Below are positions 11,268-20,053 of a DNA stretch of 43,405 nucleotides, piece after piece. The position numbers and the translations under genes were made by a program. The notes beneath the pieces are model-generated. The model did no database searches. It saw nothing but the letters and a program-made list of their open reading frames with translations, and had not been told where the DNA came from. Origin of the DNA: Pseudomonadota bacterium (lineage in GTDB: Bacteria > Pseudomonadota > Alphaproteobacteria > Acetobacterales > Acetobacteraceae); the NCBI GenBank assembly GCA_021818505.1, contig JAKADX010000036.1:1-43405 (forward strand), given 5' to 3'. Position 1 is the first letter of the stretch, and each line of letters begins with the position of its first letter.

Positions 11268-11408
11268 GGCGACGGCCGAGGCGACCCTCCATTATTGCAA
11301 AATACTCAACGATCCGCGCTTACTCATCGGCGGTTTGGCGCCGATTCGTGCCGCCGGGCTGCTCGTCGCCGGCGGCCATCGCGGTGGACCGCAAATCGGA
11401 GCGCATCA

Positions 11409-13607
11409 ATGTCCGAAGTCCAGCAGGCCATGGCGATCTGGAGCAACCTCTCACCTATCCAGCGATATTGGATGGATGCATGGCAGCGCACGATCCTCGT
11501 TCTGGACGTGCTGCGCGAACGCGGCAATCAGTATTTCGAGCACAATGCCAGCAAGGCGCCAAACGTGCTCGGCTTCGCGGTGGAACTTGTGCTTGACGGC
11601 CGGACGCTGCCGCGACCGGTGAACTATGGGCTGGTTCGCGTCGTACCGCCGGAGGGCACCCGGTTAGACCCGTTGAAGCCACCCTTCATCATCGTTGATC
11701 CCCGCGCCGGACACGGTCCGGGCATCGGCGGGATGAAAGCGGACAGCGAGATCGGCGTTGCGCTCGCGGCCGGGCACCCTTGCTATTTCATCGGCTTCCT
11801 GCCTGACCCGGTTCCCGGACAGACGGTGGAGGACGTGTGCCGGGCTGAGGCAGCTTTCGTTGCCGAAGTTGCACAGCGGCACCCAAAGGCGGAGGGAAAG
11901 CCGGTGATCATCGCCAACTGCCAGGCGGGTTGGCAGATCATGATGATGGCCGCAACCAACCCTGATTTGCCTGGCGCGATCATGCTGGCGGGAACGCCCT
12001 TGTCGTACTGGGCTGGCGTCCGAGGCAAAAATCCCTTGCGTTATCTTGGGAGAACGCTCGGCGGCACATGGTTGACGGCGCTTTCGGGCGATCTCGGTCA
12101 CGGCATCTTCGACGGCGCGCACCTTGTCGCCAATTTCGAATCGCTCAACCCGGCCAACACATACTGGACGAACGCATACAACGTCTATTCCAAGGTTGAC
12201 ACGGAAGCGTCGCGCTTCCTTGATTTCGAAACCTGGTGGGGCAGCCCCGTCCTGCTGAACGCCGAGGAGATGCAGTGGATCGCCGACAACCTGTTCGTTG
12301 GCAACAAGCTGGCGACAGGCGAGCTGCGTACCTCCGATGGTCTGCGCATCGATCTGCGAAATATCAAGTCGTCGATCATCGTGTTTTGTTCCTGGGGCGA
12401 CAACATCACGCCACCACAGCAGGCGCTGGGCTGGATCACCGACCTCTATGACAGCGAAGCCGAGATAGCGGCGAACGGGCAAACGATCGTCTATACGTTG
12501 CATCAGAGCATAGGCCATCTTGGCATCTTCGTCTCCGGCAAGGTCGCCTCCAAGGAGCACAATGAGTTTGCCGCATCCATGGAGATGATCGACCTGCTGC
12601 CGCCGGGGCTCTACGAAGCGGTGCTCACGCAGGCGGACGAGGGTGTCGCGCACAGGGAACTCGTGCAGGGCCAGTACCTGATGACGCTGGAGCCGCGCAC
12701 GCTGAACGACATCCGCGCGCTCGGGGGCAACAGCGAGGAGGACGAGCGGTGCTTTGCCACCGCGGCGCGGGTTTCGGAGGTCAACCATTCCCTGTACCGC
12801 ACGCTGTTCGCGCCGCTTGTTCAGGCGTCGGCTACGGAACAGTCGGCGCGAGCGATGCGCCAGATGCATCCGAACCTGGTACGGTTTGCCATGTTTTCCG
12901 ACCAGAATCCGCTGATGGCACAGATCAAGGAACTTGCCCAGGCCGTTCGAAACGCACGTCAGCCTGTCGATGCCGACAATCCGTTCCTGGCAATGGAGCG
13001 TTCGCTGTCGTCTTGGATCGCCTCTTCGTGGGACATGTGGGGGCAGATGCGCGACAGCCTGACCGAGTCGATGTTTTTGAACGCCTATGGATCGCCGCTC
13101 GTGCAGGCGATGGTCGGCCTCGGCCTGCCGTCCGGACAGACGCACCAGCGCATCGAGCGCGATCTCGCCCGAGAGGCCGCGGACGCACGACTGCGCTCGG
13201 AACTCACGAAGCGGTTCGAAGTCGGAGGACTTGCCGAAGCGCTGGCGCGCGCGCTCATCTACGTCCCGGAGCCATACGGCAGCGTGGACGAACGGGGGTT
13301 CGCGATGTTCAGGGCGATGCGGGCCGAGAAACCCACGGAGGCGCGACTGCCATGGATGCACCTCAAGGACCTGCTGCGGGACCAGTTCCTCCTGCTTCGC
13401 CTTGACCAGGAGCGGGCGATCAGGGCAATTCCGGGAATGCTCCCCCGCGAAACCGCGGAACGGCGGGCGGCGCTGGAGCAACTGCACCGCGTCGTCGGCG
13501 CGCGCGGGGCGATGCCGGAGGAAGGCAGGCGTCGCCTGGCACGGGTGGACAACCTGTTCGGCGTCAAGGCGGAGAAGCCGGCAAGCGGCGAAGCCATGCA
13601 CGCGTGA
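11409..13607 (+). CDS. DUF3141 protein, PHA-synthase-like alpha/beta-hydrolase
   Basis: The product has 732 residues. The N-terminal half is an alpha/beta-hydrolase related to class I PHA synthases. A Cys sits in the nucleophile elbow (Cys171 in IIANCQAGWQ), Asp331 is in FCSWGDNITPPQQAL and His370 is in SIGHLGIFVSGK, which matches the order and spacing of the Cys-Asp-His triad of PhaC. The C-terminal 350 residues are mostly helical and unique to the DUF3141 family. The frame runs back to 11244, but the ATG at 11409 has GGAG upstream and lies in the transcript predicted from the box at 11254-11267; the upstream translation is Arg-rich. The bifunctional MaoC-Pta gene follows after 40 bp and ackA after that, a recurrent DUF3141 neighbourhood. 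No phaB/phaA or phasin gene is nearby, so a polymer-synthesis role is not shown; an acyl-CoA or polymer-related acyl transfer is the inference. Confidence 0.88.
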   Translation: MSEVQQAMAIWSNLSPIQRYWMDAWQRTILVLDVLRERGNQYFEHNASKAPNVLGFAVELVLDGRTLPRPVNYGLVRVVPPEGTRLDPLKPPFIIVDPRAGHGPGIGGMKADSEIGVALAAGHPCYFIGFLPDPVPGQTVEDVCRAEAAFVAEVAQRHPKAEGKPVIIANCQAGWQIMMMAATNPDLPGAIMLAGTPLSYWAGVRGKNPLRYLGRTLGGTWLTALSGDLGHGIFDGAHLVANFESLNPANTYWTNAYNVYSKVDTEASRFLDFETWWGSPVLLNAEEMQWIADNLFVGNKLATGELRTSDGLRIDLRNIKSSIIVFCSWGDNITPPQQALGWITDLYDSEAEIAANGQTIVYTLHQSIGHLGIFVSGKVASKEHNEFAASMEMIDLLPPGLYEAVLTQADEGVAHRELVQGQYLMTLEPRTLNDIRALGGNSEEDERCFATAARVSEVNHSLYRTLFAPLVQASATEQSARAMRQMHPNLVRFAMFSDQNPLMAQIKELAQAVRNARQPVDADNPFLAMERSLSSWIASSWDMWGQMRDSLTESMFLNAYGSPLVQAMVGLGLPSGQTHQRIERDLAREAADARLRSELTKRFEVGGLAEALARALIYVPEPYGSVDERGFAMFRAMRAEKPTEARLPWMHLKDLLRDQFLLLRLDQERAIRAIPGMLPRETAERRAALEQLHRVVGARGAMPEEGRRRLARVDNLFGVKAEKPASGEAMHA

Positions 13608-13647
13608 CGGGGACGTACGAGCCTGGCACAAGGGAAGGAGCCAGACG

Positions 13648-15057
13648 ATGCGCACCGGACGGATGTTCGAGGATCTGACGGTCGGCGCCGAAGTGTCGAT
13701 GACACGCGTCGTGACGCCGGACGACCTGATTCTCTTCGCCCACGTCAGCGGCAACCTCAACCCGATGAACCTGCCGGGTTCGCCCGGTACGTTGGATGAG
13801 CAGGCCGGCCACCCGGCACCGTCCATGTGGCTAGGTTCCCTGTTCTCCGCTGTCCTTGGCAACCTGCTGCCCGGCCCTGGCACGCTCTATCTCGCGCAGA
13901 CGCTACGGTTCGGTGAGCGTGCCCATGTCGGCGATACATTGACTGTTCGCGTTACGGTGACGGAAAAGCGACCGCCGCGGACGGTGGTGTTGCGCACGCT
14001 TCTGCTGCGCGGTGCGACCGTGCTCGTGGAGGGCGAGGCAGAGGTGCTTGCGCCGCCGACCCGGATTGCGCTGCCCGAAAGCGTGCTGCCTGAGGTGCTG
14101 GTCGCGCGCCACAAGCATCTTGAGCGACTGCTCGCCGCGGCCGAGCGGCTGCCGCCGCTGTCCACGGCCGTGGTTGCGCCGGAAGAGGAAAACGCGCTCG
14201 CCGGCGCATTAGCCGGCATGAGGACGCATCTGATCGCGCCGGTGCTGATCGGTGATGAAAGCAGGATTCGTGCTGTCGCGCGGGAGCTCGATTTGTCGCT
14301 GGACGGAGCAGTGATCGAGCACGCCGTCAGCGACGATGCGGACGCTGCGCGTGCGGTGGAAATGGTGCATGCTGGCCGCGTCGCCGCGATCATGAAAGGT
14401 CACTTGCACACCGACACGCTGCTGCGTCACGTCGTGAAGTCACAAGGGGGCCTGCGCGGCCCGCGGCGAATCAGCCATGTTTTCGTGATGGACGCGCCGA
14501 CGCTGCCGGAACTGGTGCTCGTCACCGATGCCGCGATCAATATTGCGCCCGTGCTAAAGGAGAAGGTCGACATTGTCCAGAACGCGATCGACCTCGCGCA
14601 GGCGCTGGGCATCGCGCAGCCGCGGGTGGGAATTCTGTCCGCCGTGGAGACCGTGAGCCCGGATATTCCCTCAACGCTCGACGCAGCCGCGCTGTCAAAA
14701 ATGGCAGAGCGCGGGCAGATCCGCGGCGGCCTCGTCGATGGTCCGCTCGCCATGGACAACGCCATCAGCCTCACCGCCGCGCGCACAAAGGGCCTCGACT
14801 CACTTGTCGCCGGTCGGTCCGACATCCTGGTGGTTCCGAACCTCGAAGCCGGCAACATTCTTGCGAAGCAGCTCACCTACACCTCCCAGGCAGAAGGAGC
14901 GGGCCTCGTGATCGGGGCCAAAGTGCCGGTGATGCTGACGAGCCGCGCCGACGACGAAACCTCTCGCCTATTCTCCTGCGCGGTTGCGGTCTTGTATGCA
15001 CATTGGCAGGCGACAGGCGCAAGTGCGGTGCCGCCGCGCGGGGACCGAACGCCATGA
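13648..15057 (+). CDS. Bifunctional MaoC-like / phosphate acyltransferase (Pta/Ptb type) protein
   Basis: The product has 469 residues. Residues 1-150 are a MaoC-like hot-dog domain (FAHVSGNLNP, LLPGPGTLYLAQTLRF, HVGDTLTVRVTV). Residues about 165-460 are a phosphate acetyl/butyryltransferase domain (HLIAPVLIGDESRIRAVA, AAIMKGHLHTDTLLRHVV, ITDAAINIAP-like VTDAAINIAP, GPLAMDNAIS, VVPNLEAGNILAKQL). The second domain exchanges acyl-CoA and acyl-phosphate. The hydratase motif SGDxNPxH reads S34-G-N-L-N-P-M-N41 here, so both usual catalytic residues (Asp, His) are Asn; hydratase activity is doubtful. Start at ATG 13648, with GGAAGGAG upstream. The stop overlaps the ackA start, so phosphotransacylase and kinase are translationally coupled. 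Confidence 0.9.
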   Translation: MRTGRMFEDLTVGAEVSMTRVVTPDDLILFAHVSGNLNPMNLPGSPGTLDEQAGHPAPSMWLGSLFSAVLGNLLPGPGTLYLAQTLRFGERAHVGDTLTVRVTVTEKRPPRTVVLRTLLLRGATVLVEGEAEVLAPPTRIALPESVLPEVLVARHKHLERLLAAAERLPPLSTAVVAPEEENALAGALAGMRTHLIAPVLIGDESRIRAVARELDLSLDGAVIEHAVSDDADAARAVEMVHAGRVAAIMKGHLHTDTLLRHVVKSQGGLRGPRRISHVFVMDAPTLPELVLVTDAAINIAPVLKEKVDIVQNAIDLAQALGIAQPRVGILSAVETVSPDIPSTLDAAALSKMAERGQIRGGLVDGPLAMDNAISLTAARTKGLDSLVAGRSDILVVPNLEAGNILAKQLTYTSQAEGAGLVIGAKVPVMLTSRADDETSRLFSCAVAVLYAHWQATGASAVPPRGDRTP

Positions 15058-16253
15058 TGCGCGTCGTCGTCACGCTCAACGCGGGATCGTCCTCCATCAA
15101 GTTCGCTCTTTTTGAGCTTCGCGATCACACGCCCCACCTGCTTGTGTCCGGTCTTGCGGAAATGGTTCCCGAGGGGCGGCGGATGCGCGTACGAGACCCT
15201 CAGGGGCGCACCCTCCACGAGGAGGACTGGACGGGCGACGCTACGCCCTTTCACGCCGATGCACTGAACCGGGTGCTGCGGCGGCGCCAGAATGCGTTTC
15301 CCGAAGCCGATGTGCTGGCGGTGGGTCACCGGGTGGTGCACGGGGGTGTTCACTACAACAGACCGCTACGCATCGACGAGGTGGTGCTGACCGATCTGCG
15401 CGGTTTGGTGCCGCTCGCGCCGCTGCACCAACCCCACAACATCGCCGGGATCGAGGCGGCGCAGGCTGCATGGCCCGGCGTCCCCCAAGTCGCGTGTTTC
15501 GACACCGCGTTCCATCGTGCCCATCCGTTTGTGAACGACACGTTCGCGCTGCCGCGCCGCTTTTACGACGAAGGCGTGCGGCGCTACGGGTTCCACGGTC
15601 TTTCCTACGAATACATCACGCGGCGTCTGCGCGAGATCGCGCCGCAGCATGCCGCAGGCCGTGTCGTGGTAGCACATCTCGGCAATGGCGCTTCGATGTG
15701 CGCAATACGCGACGGGCAGTCAGTCGCCAGCTCCATGGGCTTCACCGCCCTCGACGGACTGCCGATGGGAACGCGCACCGGTCAGCTTGACCCCGGGGTC
15801 ATCCTGTACCTCATGCAGGAAAAGCGCATGACGGCGGATCAGATCTCCGACCTCCTCTACAAAGAGTCCGGGCTGAAGGGACTATCAGGGATATCGGCGG
15901 ACATGCGGGAGTTGGAGGAGTCCGACCGGCCGGAGGCCGCTCAGGCAATCGATTATTTTGTATTCCGCGTTCGCCGTGAACTGGGCGGACTGGCCGCGGT
16001 GCTTGGCGGCCTCGACGCGATGGTGTTCTGCGGCGGAATCGGCGAGCATTCGTGGCGCGTGCGTGAGCGTACGCTGGACGCCATGGAGTGGATCGGCATC
16101 GATCTGGACCGTGACGCCAATCGGGCGGCGATCGGCGATGGTCACGCCGTTATTTCTTCCCATCGGTCGCGGGTGCGGGTCTTCGTGATCCCGACGAACG
16201 AGGAAGCGATGATCGCGCGCCACTCCGCCGCATTCGTGGATCGGACGGACTAG
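15054..16253 (+). CDS. ackA: Acetate kinase (acyl-phosphate kinase)
   Basis: The enzyme interconverts acetyl-phosphate plus ADP with acetate plus ATP. The 399-residue product is full length and has the family motifs in order: VTLNAGSSSIKFALF, VGHRVVHGG, CFDTAFHRAHP, YGFHGLSYEYI, HLGNGASMCAIRDG, MGTRTGQLDPGV and FCGGIGEHS. There are two adjacent ATGs (15054 and 15057); the first overlaps the pta stop. With the upstream phosphotransacylase it forms a complete acyl-CoA to ATP route. Other short acyl groups (propionyl, butyryl) are possible substrates, since family members are not strictly specific. It converges on fabI with a 10-bp gap. Confidence 0.95.
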   Translation: MMRVVVTLNAGSSSIKFALFELRDHTPHLLVSGLAEMVPEGRRMRVRDPQGRTLHEEDWTGDATPFHADALNRVLRRRQNAFPEADVLAVGHRVVHGGVHYNRPLRIDEVVLTDLRGLVPLAPLHQPHNIAGIEAAQAAWPGVPQVACFDTAFHRAHPFVNDTFALPRRFYDEGVRRYGFHGLSYEYITRRLREIAPQHAAGRVVVAHLGNGASMCAIRDGQSVASSMGFTALDGLPMGTRTGQLDPGVILYLMQEKRMTADQISDLLYKESGLKGLSGISADMRELEESDRPEAAQAIDYFVFRVRRELGGLAAVLGGLDAMVFCGGIGEHSWRVRERTLDAMEWIGIDLDRDANRAAIGDGHAVISSHRSRVRVFVIPTNEEAMIARHSAAFVDRTD

Positions 16254-16263
16254 CGCGCGCGGA

Positions 16264-17091
16264 TCAACCGACGATGTGCAGTCCGGCATCGATGAAGATG
16301 GTCTGCCCGGTCATGCCCGATGCAGCCTCGCTGACCAGGAAGGCGACGACGCGACCGACCTCCGCGATATCCACCAAGCGTTGCGCGGGGGCGCGGCGTG
16401 CTGCGTCCTCGATCAATTCGTCGAACTGCGCGATACCGCTGGCGGCGCGCGTCTTCAACGGACCTGGTGAGACGGCGAAGACGCGGATCCGCTTGGAACC
16501 GAGTTCGTTTGCGAGGTAGCGCGACGTCGCTTCCAGCGCGGCCTTCACCGGCCCCATGAGGTTGTAATTGCCGATCACCTTGTCGGCGCCATAGTAGCTC
16601 ATCGTGACGAGCGCTCCGCCGCCGCTCATCAGCGGCTCGGCACGGCGCGCCATCTCGATGAATGAGTAGCAGGAGATGTCCATGGCGCGCAGGAATCCCT
16701 CCCGCGAGCAATCCACGACGCGGCCGTGCAGATCCTGGCGCGGCGCGAACGCGATGGAGTGGATCACGAAGTCGAGCTGACCCCATGTCTGCGCAATGCG
16801 ATCGAACACGGCGTCCAATTGTCCGGGCTGCTCGACATCGAGTGGAAGTATCAGAGATGCCTGGATGCTCTCCGCAAGTGGACGCACGAAGGGTTCGGCC
16901 TTGGCGTTCAGGTAGGTGACCGCAAGCTCGGCGCCGAAGGCCCGCAGCTTGCCGGCGCAGCCGAACGCGATGCTGTGCTCATTGGCGACGCCCACGACGA
17001 GGCCACGTTTGCCCCGGAGCATTTCGCCGACATGCGAATTGGGATCCCAGACCGTGGGGAAAGGGTCGAGGGAATGGGCGCGACTTTCCAT
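16264..17091 (-). CDS. fabI: Enoyl-ACP reductase (NADH), FabI type
   Basis: FabI reduces the trans-2 double bond of enoyl-ACP with NADH, the last step of each fatty-acid elongation cycle. The 275-residue product has the FabI cofactor start GLVVGVANEHSIAFG, the HSIAFAP segment, the active-site Tyr-Lys pair in SYYGADKVIGNYNLMGPVKA (Tyr-x6-Lys), and SPGPLKTRAASGI. I place the start at ATG 17091, with TGAGGAC five bases upstream. The ATGs at 17133 and 17154 would add poor residues, and the latter touches the box at 17154-17167. Its position beside DUF3141-pta-ackA and under a possible FNR-type site suggests a condition-specific extra copy rather than the housekeeping enzyme, but that needs the whole genome. 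Confidence 0.92.
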   Translation of the reverse strand: MESRAHSLDPFPTVWDPNSHVGEMLRGKRGLVVGVANEHSIAFGCAGKLRAFGAELAVTYLNAKAEPFVRPLAESIQASLILPLDVEQPGQLDAVFDRIAQTWGQLDFVIHSIAFAPRQDLHGRVVDCSREGFLRAMDISCYSFIEMARRAEPLMSGGGALVTMSYYGADKVIGNYNLMGPVKAALEATSRYLANELGSKRIRVFAVSPGPLKTRAASGIAQFDELIEDAARRAPAQRLVDIAEVGRVVAFLVSEAASGMTGQTIFIDAGLHIVG

Positions 17092-17422
17092 GGAGTCCTC
17101 AAGAGGCCTGTCGGGCTGTGGCGCAGAGTGCATCGGAACTGCGTGCCGGATCATTGAGGTGCGTCAATGCAGTCACGAGCCGTGGCGCACTCCAGGGCGC
17201 CAACGAGCGTGACAGACGGGCACCGCTGGCCGGCCCCAGGCGGTGACTTCGAAGCAACCGCGCACGGGCTGCCCGTGTTGTCCTGATCGTGTCGCGAGAT
17301 AGTGTCGTATTGATTGAGAGTGGTTGCCGCCGACGTTTCACTCACGCGGGGGTGGCATTATGCTGTCCGACAGTTCCCGTCGCCGGTATGAGGGTGTTGC
17401 GGGAACGCCGGCGGAGGTCAAC
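17092..17422. other. Divergent intergenic region between fabI and the lipoprotein gene
   Basis: The 331-bp gap contains the FNR-like site at 17154-17167 and an isolated TTGATTGAG half-site near 17313. I see no ORF with family character, no RNA fold and no convincing -35/-10 pair for the plus-strand gene. Confidence 0.5.
17154..17167 (-). promoter_or_regulatory. Weaker FNR/FixK-like site upstream of fabI
   Basis: TTGA-GGTGCG-TCAA keeps both tetranucleotide arms and the N6 spacing, but the fifth base is G instead of Y. It is centred about 70 bp upstream of the chosen fabI ATG. No convincing -10 lies at the class II distance, so this is the least certain of the five sites. Confidence 0.4.
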
Positions 17423-18511
17423 GTGGCAGTGCGCAGCCCGTATCGTGTCGGTGTGCTCGCGGCGGCTCTCTCGCTCGCGAGTTGCGCGTCCATCGGTCCG
17501 ATCACTCTCGCGCGTGATCGTGTGGATTACTCGACAGCGGTCGCCGAGTCCTGGAAGGAGCAAACGCTGCTCAACATCGTGCGCCTTCGCTATGCGGATG
17601 CGCCGACGTTTCTCGACGTCTCCTCGGTCATCGGCAGCTACGGACTGGGCGGGCAGGTCGTGGCAGGGGGAGCAATCAGCTCGAACCTGACTCAGACCGT
17701 TCCCTGGAGCGCGGCGACGCTCAGCGCCAACGGCACCTATATTGACCGCCCAACGATCTCCTACACGCCGCTCTCGGGTGCCAAGTTCGCGCGAAATCTG
17801 CTCAAGCCGATCCCGCCGGTTGCCGTGTTTGAACTGATTCAGGCGGGTTATCCGGCTGACCAGATCCTCATGCTCACGACGCGGGCGATCAATGGCATTC
17901 ACGGCCGATCCGCTGTCGGTGCGCGGGCGCGGCCGCCCGATCCGGAGTTCTTCCCCCTGATTGTCGCATTGCGTCGCATACAGCTGTCGGGTGCAGTCAG
18001 CCTGCGACTCGATAAAGGTCACCCTGACGAGTCGGGTGCAGTGATCATAACGGCGCCGCATTCCGCCGCCATCGAGCGCGATGTGCGCTACGTCATGACC
18101 ACCTTGAAGCTGCGGCCTGACAGGGACGGGGGCCTGCGGATCGCATCGGGCGCCGTGGCGCGTGACGAGCATGAGTTGGCATTGCTAACGCGATCGATGC
18201 TGGAGACTCTGCAGGAGATCGGTGCCGGCATCGACGTTCCGAAGCTGGACATCGATTCCGGCCGGGCGGCGCCATCGTCCTGGAGCGCCAACGCCCCGGC
18301 CACGGAAGACCGGCCGCTCATCAACATCCATTCCGGCGCGTCACAGCCGTCCAGCGCCTTCGTAGCCGTCCGCTACCACGGCACGTGGTTCTGGATCGAC
18401 GACCGCGACTATTCGTCAAAGGGAAGGTTCACGTTCCTGCTGGTGTTCTTTTCGCTGGCGGAGGCGGGTGTTCCGCAGCAGGCACCGATGCTCACTTTGC
18501 CAGTGAACTGA
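17423..18511 (+). CDS. Conserved lipoprotein of unknown function
   Basis: The product has 362 residues. A short signal peptide (residues 1-20, MAVRSPYRVGVLAAALS) ends in a lipobox LASC with Cys21, so it should be lipidated and anchored in the envelope. The start is GTG 17423, with an ideal GGAGG five bases upstream; the longer frame from 17324 would put 33 extra residues before the signal. After the Cys comes a conserved-looking block (DRVDYSTAVAESWKEQTLL, NIVRLRYADAPTFLDVSSVI). It then reads as a soluble mixed alpha/beta protein ending VAVRYHGTWFWIDDRDYSSK. I recognise it as a recurrent proteobacterial hypothetical but know no function. It converges with the DUF2252 gene, leaving 45 bp with no visible terminator. 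Confidence 0.75.
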   Translation: MAVRSPYRVGVLAAALSLASCASIGPITLARDRVDYSTAVAESWKEQTLLNIVRLRYADAPTFLDVSSVIGSYGLGGQVVAGGAISSNLTQTVPWSAATLSANGTYIDRPTISYTPLSGAKFARNLLKPIPPVAVFELIQAGYPADQILMLTTRAINGIHGRSAVGARARPPDPEFFPLIVALRRIQLSGAVSLRLDKGHPDESGAVIITAPHSAAIERDVRYVMTTLKLRPDRDGGLRIASGAVARDEHELALLTRSMLETLQEIGAGIDVPKLDIDSGRAAPSSWSANAPATEDRPLINIHSGASQPSSAFVAVRYHGTWFWIDDRDYSSKGRFTFLLVFFSLAEAGVPQQAPMLTLPVN

Positions 18512-18556
18512 GTCGCCGACGCAGCAAGCGGGCGATCCTGCGCCGGCCTGCCACGC

Positions 18557-19984
18557 TCACGTCTCCACTGTGACGGGTATCCTTCCTTCACGCACTGCCT
18601 TGATGAACGCCCTGTGGTCGCGCTGGTTCTGATCGGCGTATTCCGTGGCGAATTCGCAGAGCGCGTCGTCAAAGGTCGTATTCGACCCCATATAGCCGGC
18701 GATCCTTGCCGCATCCCCCGAACGTGCGTGCGCACGCGCCAACGACCATGCGCAGAGCCGGCCGTAGGCGCGAAGGGTGGTGATATCCCAGTCTTCGATG
18801 ATGGCCGAAATCTTCGCATCGCGCAGTTGGCGTATATAATAGTCGCGCCCGTTTAGTCCCCGCGTCCAGCCAAGGAAGATGTCGCTCGACGACTGCATGA
18901 GTCGCTGGCCGGCGACGACACGCTCGCCGTGGTTTTGGTGCCGGCTTTTCCCGGCGTAGGGTTCCAGGACCGATGGATTTGCCTCCTTTACCTGGAGGAA
19001 AATGGGATCATCGTCCGCGGCCATGAAGAGCCCAACGGCGCACATGGTCCCGACACTACCTACACCGACCACCTTGACCGCAAGGTCGCGGAAGTAGAAT
19101 CGCTCGAACAGAACGCGGATGTGCTCGGGGAGCGAGTCGCGGTAGAGCCCGATCGCTTCGCTGAAGCCGGAATTCACGCCGGGCGCCTGTTCGGCCGTGG
19201 GATGGAAGATCAGCGGCGGCTCATCCTTGATCCGGGGCGTGGCGCCGTGGTGCTCAACGAGTTTCGGAAACAGCAATTCGGGCGTGCTCTTTTGCCGCGC
19301 CTGCGCGACCCTCCTTTCCACGCGCTTGCCGAGTTCCTCGGTGGGTGTCGCCTGCACCACCTGGCTGACATCGATGCGATCGTACCAGACATCCAGCGCC
19401 CGCATCGCTGCGTAATCGATCATATGCTCACGATACGAGCATACGGTATCGGTCACCGCCTTTGCAGCGTCGCTGTCGGCGAGGCGGAGGTGACGCGCCG
19501 CGATGACCAGACTGGCCGCGAGACGTTTGATGTCCCATTCCCACGGGGCCGGGAGCGTTTCATCGAAATCGTTGATATCGAAAATGATGTTGCGCTCCGG
19601 CGTCGCAAAGCCCCCGAAGTTCATCAGATGCGCATCACCGCAAGCCTGCACGAGCAGCCCCGAGGCAGGAGTGGCCGCCAGATCGGCTGCCATCACCGCG
19701 GCGGCACCACGGTAGAATGCGAACGGGGATTGCGCCATGCGTCCGAAGCGTATCGGAATCAGATCAGGCATCCGGCCTTCGTTAGAGGCTTCCAAAAGGT
19801 CTATGGGATCGCGGCGATTGGTTGCAGGTTTCCACTCGCCGTGCGCCGCCCGCGGAACGGTGTTGCGCAGGGCCTTGCCCGCGGCGCGGCGATCGTCAGC
19901 CGAAAGATACCCCTCATGGGGCTTGGTGACACGGGGCTTGGCTTCATGGCTAGCGGGTTCTTTGGTGACAGCGCGTACGCTCAC
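18557..19984 (-). CDS. DUF2252 family protein (kinase-like fold)
   Basis: The product has 475 residues and full DUF2252 character. It opens with RIPIR-type PIRFGRMAQSPFAFYRGAA (about 76-96), then QACGDAHLMNFGGFATPE, then FDINDFDETLPAPWEWDIKR. The GDxHxxNFG and DxNDFDE motifs resemble the catalytic and metal-binding loops of aminoglycoside/choline-kinase-like phosphotransferases, so an ATP-dependent transfer is plausible; no substrate is established to my knowledge. The C-terminus has the family YYIRQLRDAKIS segment. The start is GTG 19984 with AGAAGG eight bases upstream. A perfect FNR/FixK-type box lies 70-83 bp upstream (20054-20067). Confidence 0.88.
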   Translation of the reverse strand: MSVRAVTKEPASHEAKPRVTKPHEGYLSADDRRAAGKALRNTVPRAAHGEWKPATNRRDPIDLLEASNEGRMPDLIPIRFGRMAQSPFAFYRGAAAVMAADLAATPASGLLVQACGDAHLMNFGGFATPERNIIFDINDFDETLPAPWEWDIKRLAASLVIAARHLRLADSDAAKAVTDTVCSYREHMIDYAAMRALDVWYDRIDVSQVVQATPTEELGKRVERRVAQARQKSTPELLFPKLVEHHGATPRIKDEPPLIFHPTAEQAPGVNSGFSEAIGLYRDSLPEHIRVLFERFYFRDLAVKVVGVGSVGTMCAVGLFMAADDDPIFLQVKEANPSVLEPYAGKSRHQNHGERVVAGQRLMQSSSDIFLGWTRGLNGRDYYIRQLRDAKISAIIEDWDITTLRAYGRLCAWSLARAHARSGDAARIAGYMGSNTTFDDALCEFATEYADQNQRDHRAFIKAVREGRIPVTVET

Positions 19985-20053
19985 GGTGGGGGCCTTCTGA
20001 ACGCAGGTTGGGGAAAACCGGTTGGCGCGCTTGATACCTAACTCAGAGTTGGT

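Noticed and set aside
11664-13883. A 739-residue minus-strand ORF opposite DUF3141
   Set aside because: Antisense shadow of DUF3141 and the start of MaoC-Pta; no domain motifs.
17092-17154. Longer FabI starts at 17133 and 17154
   Set aside because: The ATG at 17154 touches the FNR-like site and neither upstream ATG has a ribosome site as good as that of 17091.
17300-17320. TTGATTGAG as a sixth FNR site
   Set aside because: Only one half-site is present; no TCAA at the required spacing.
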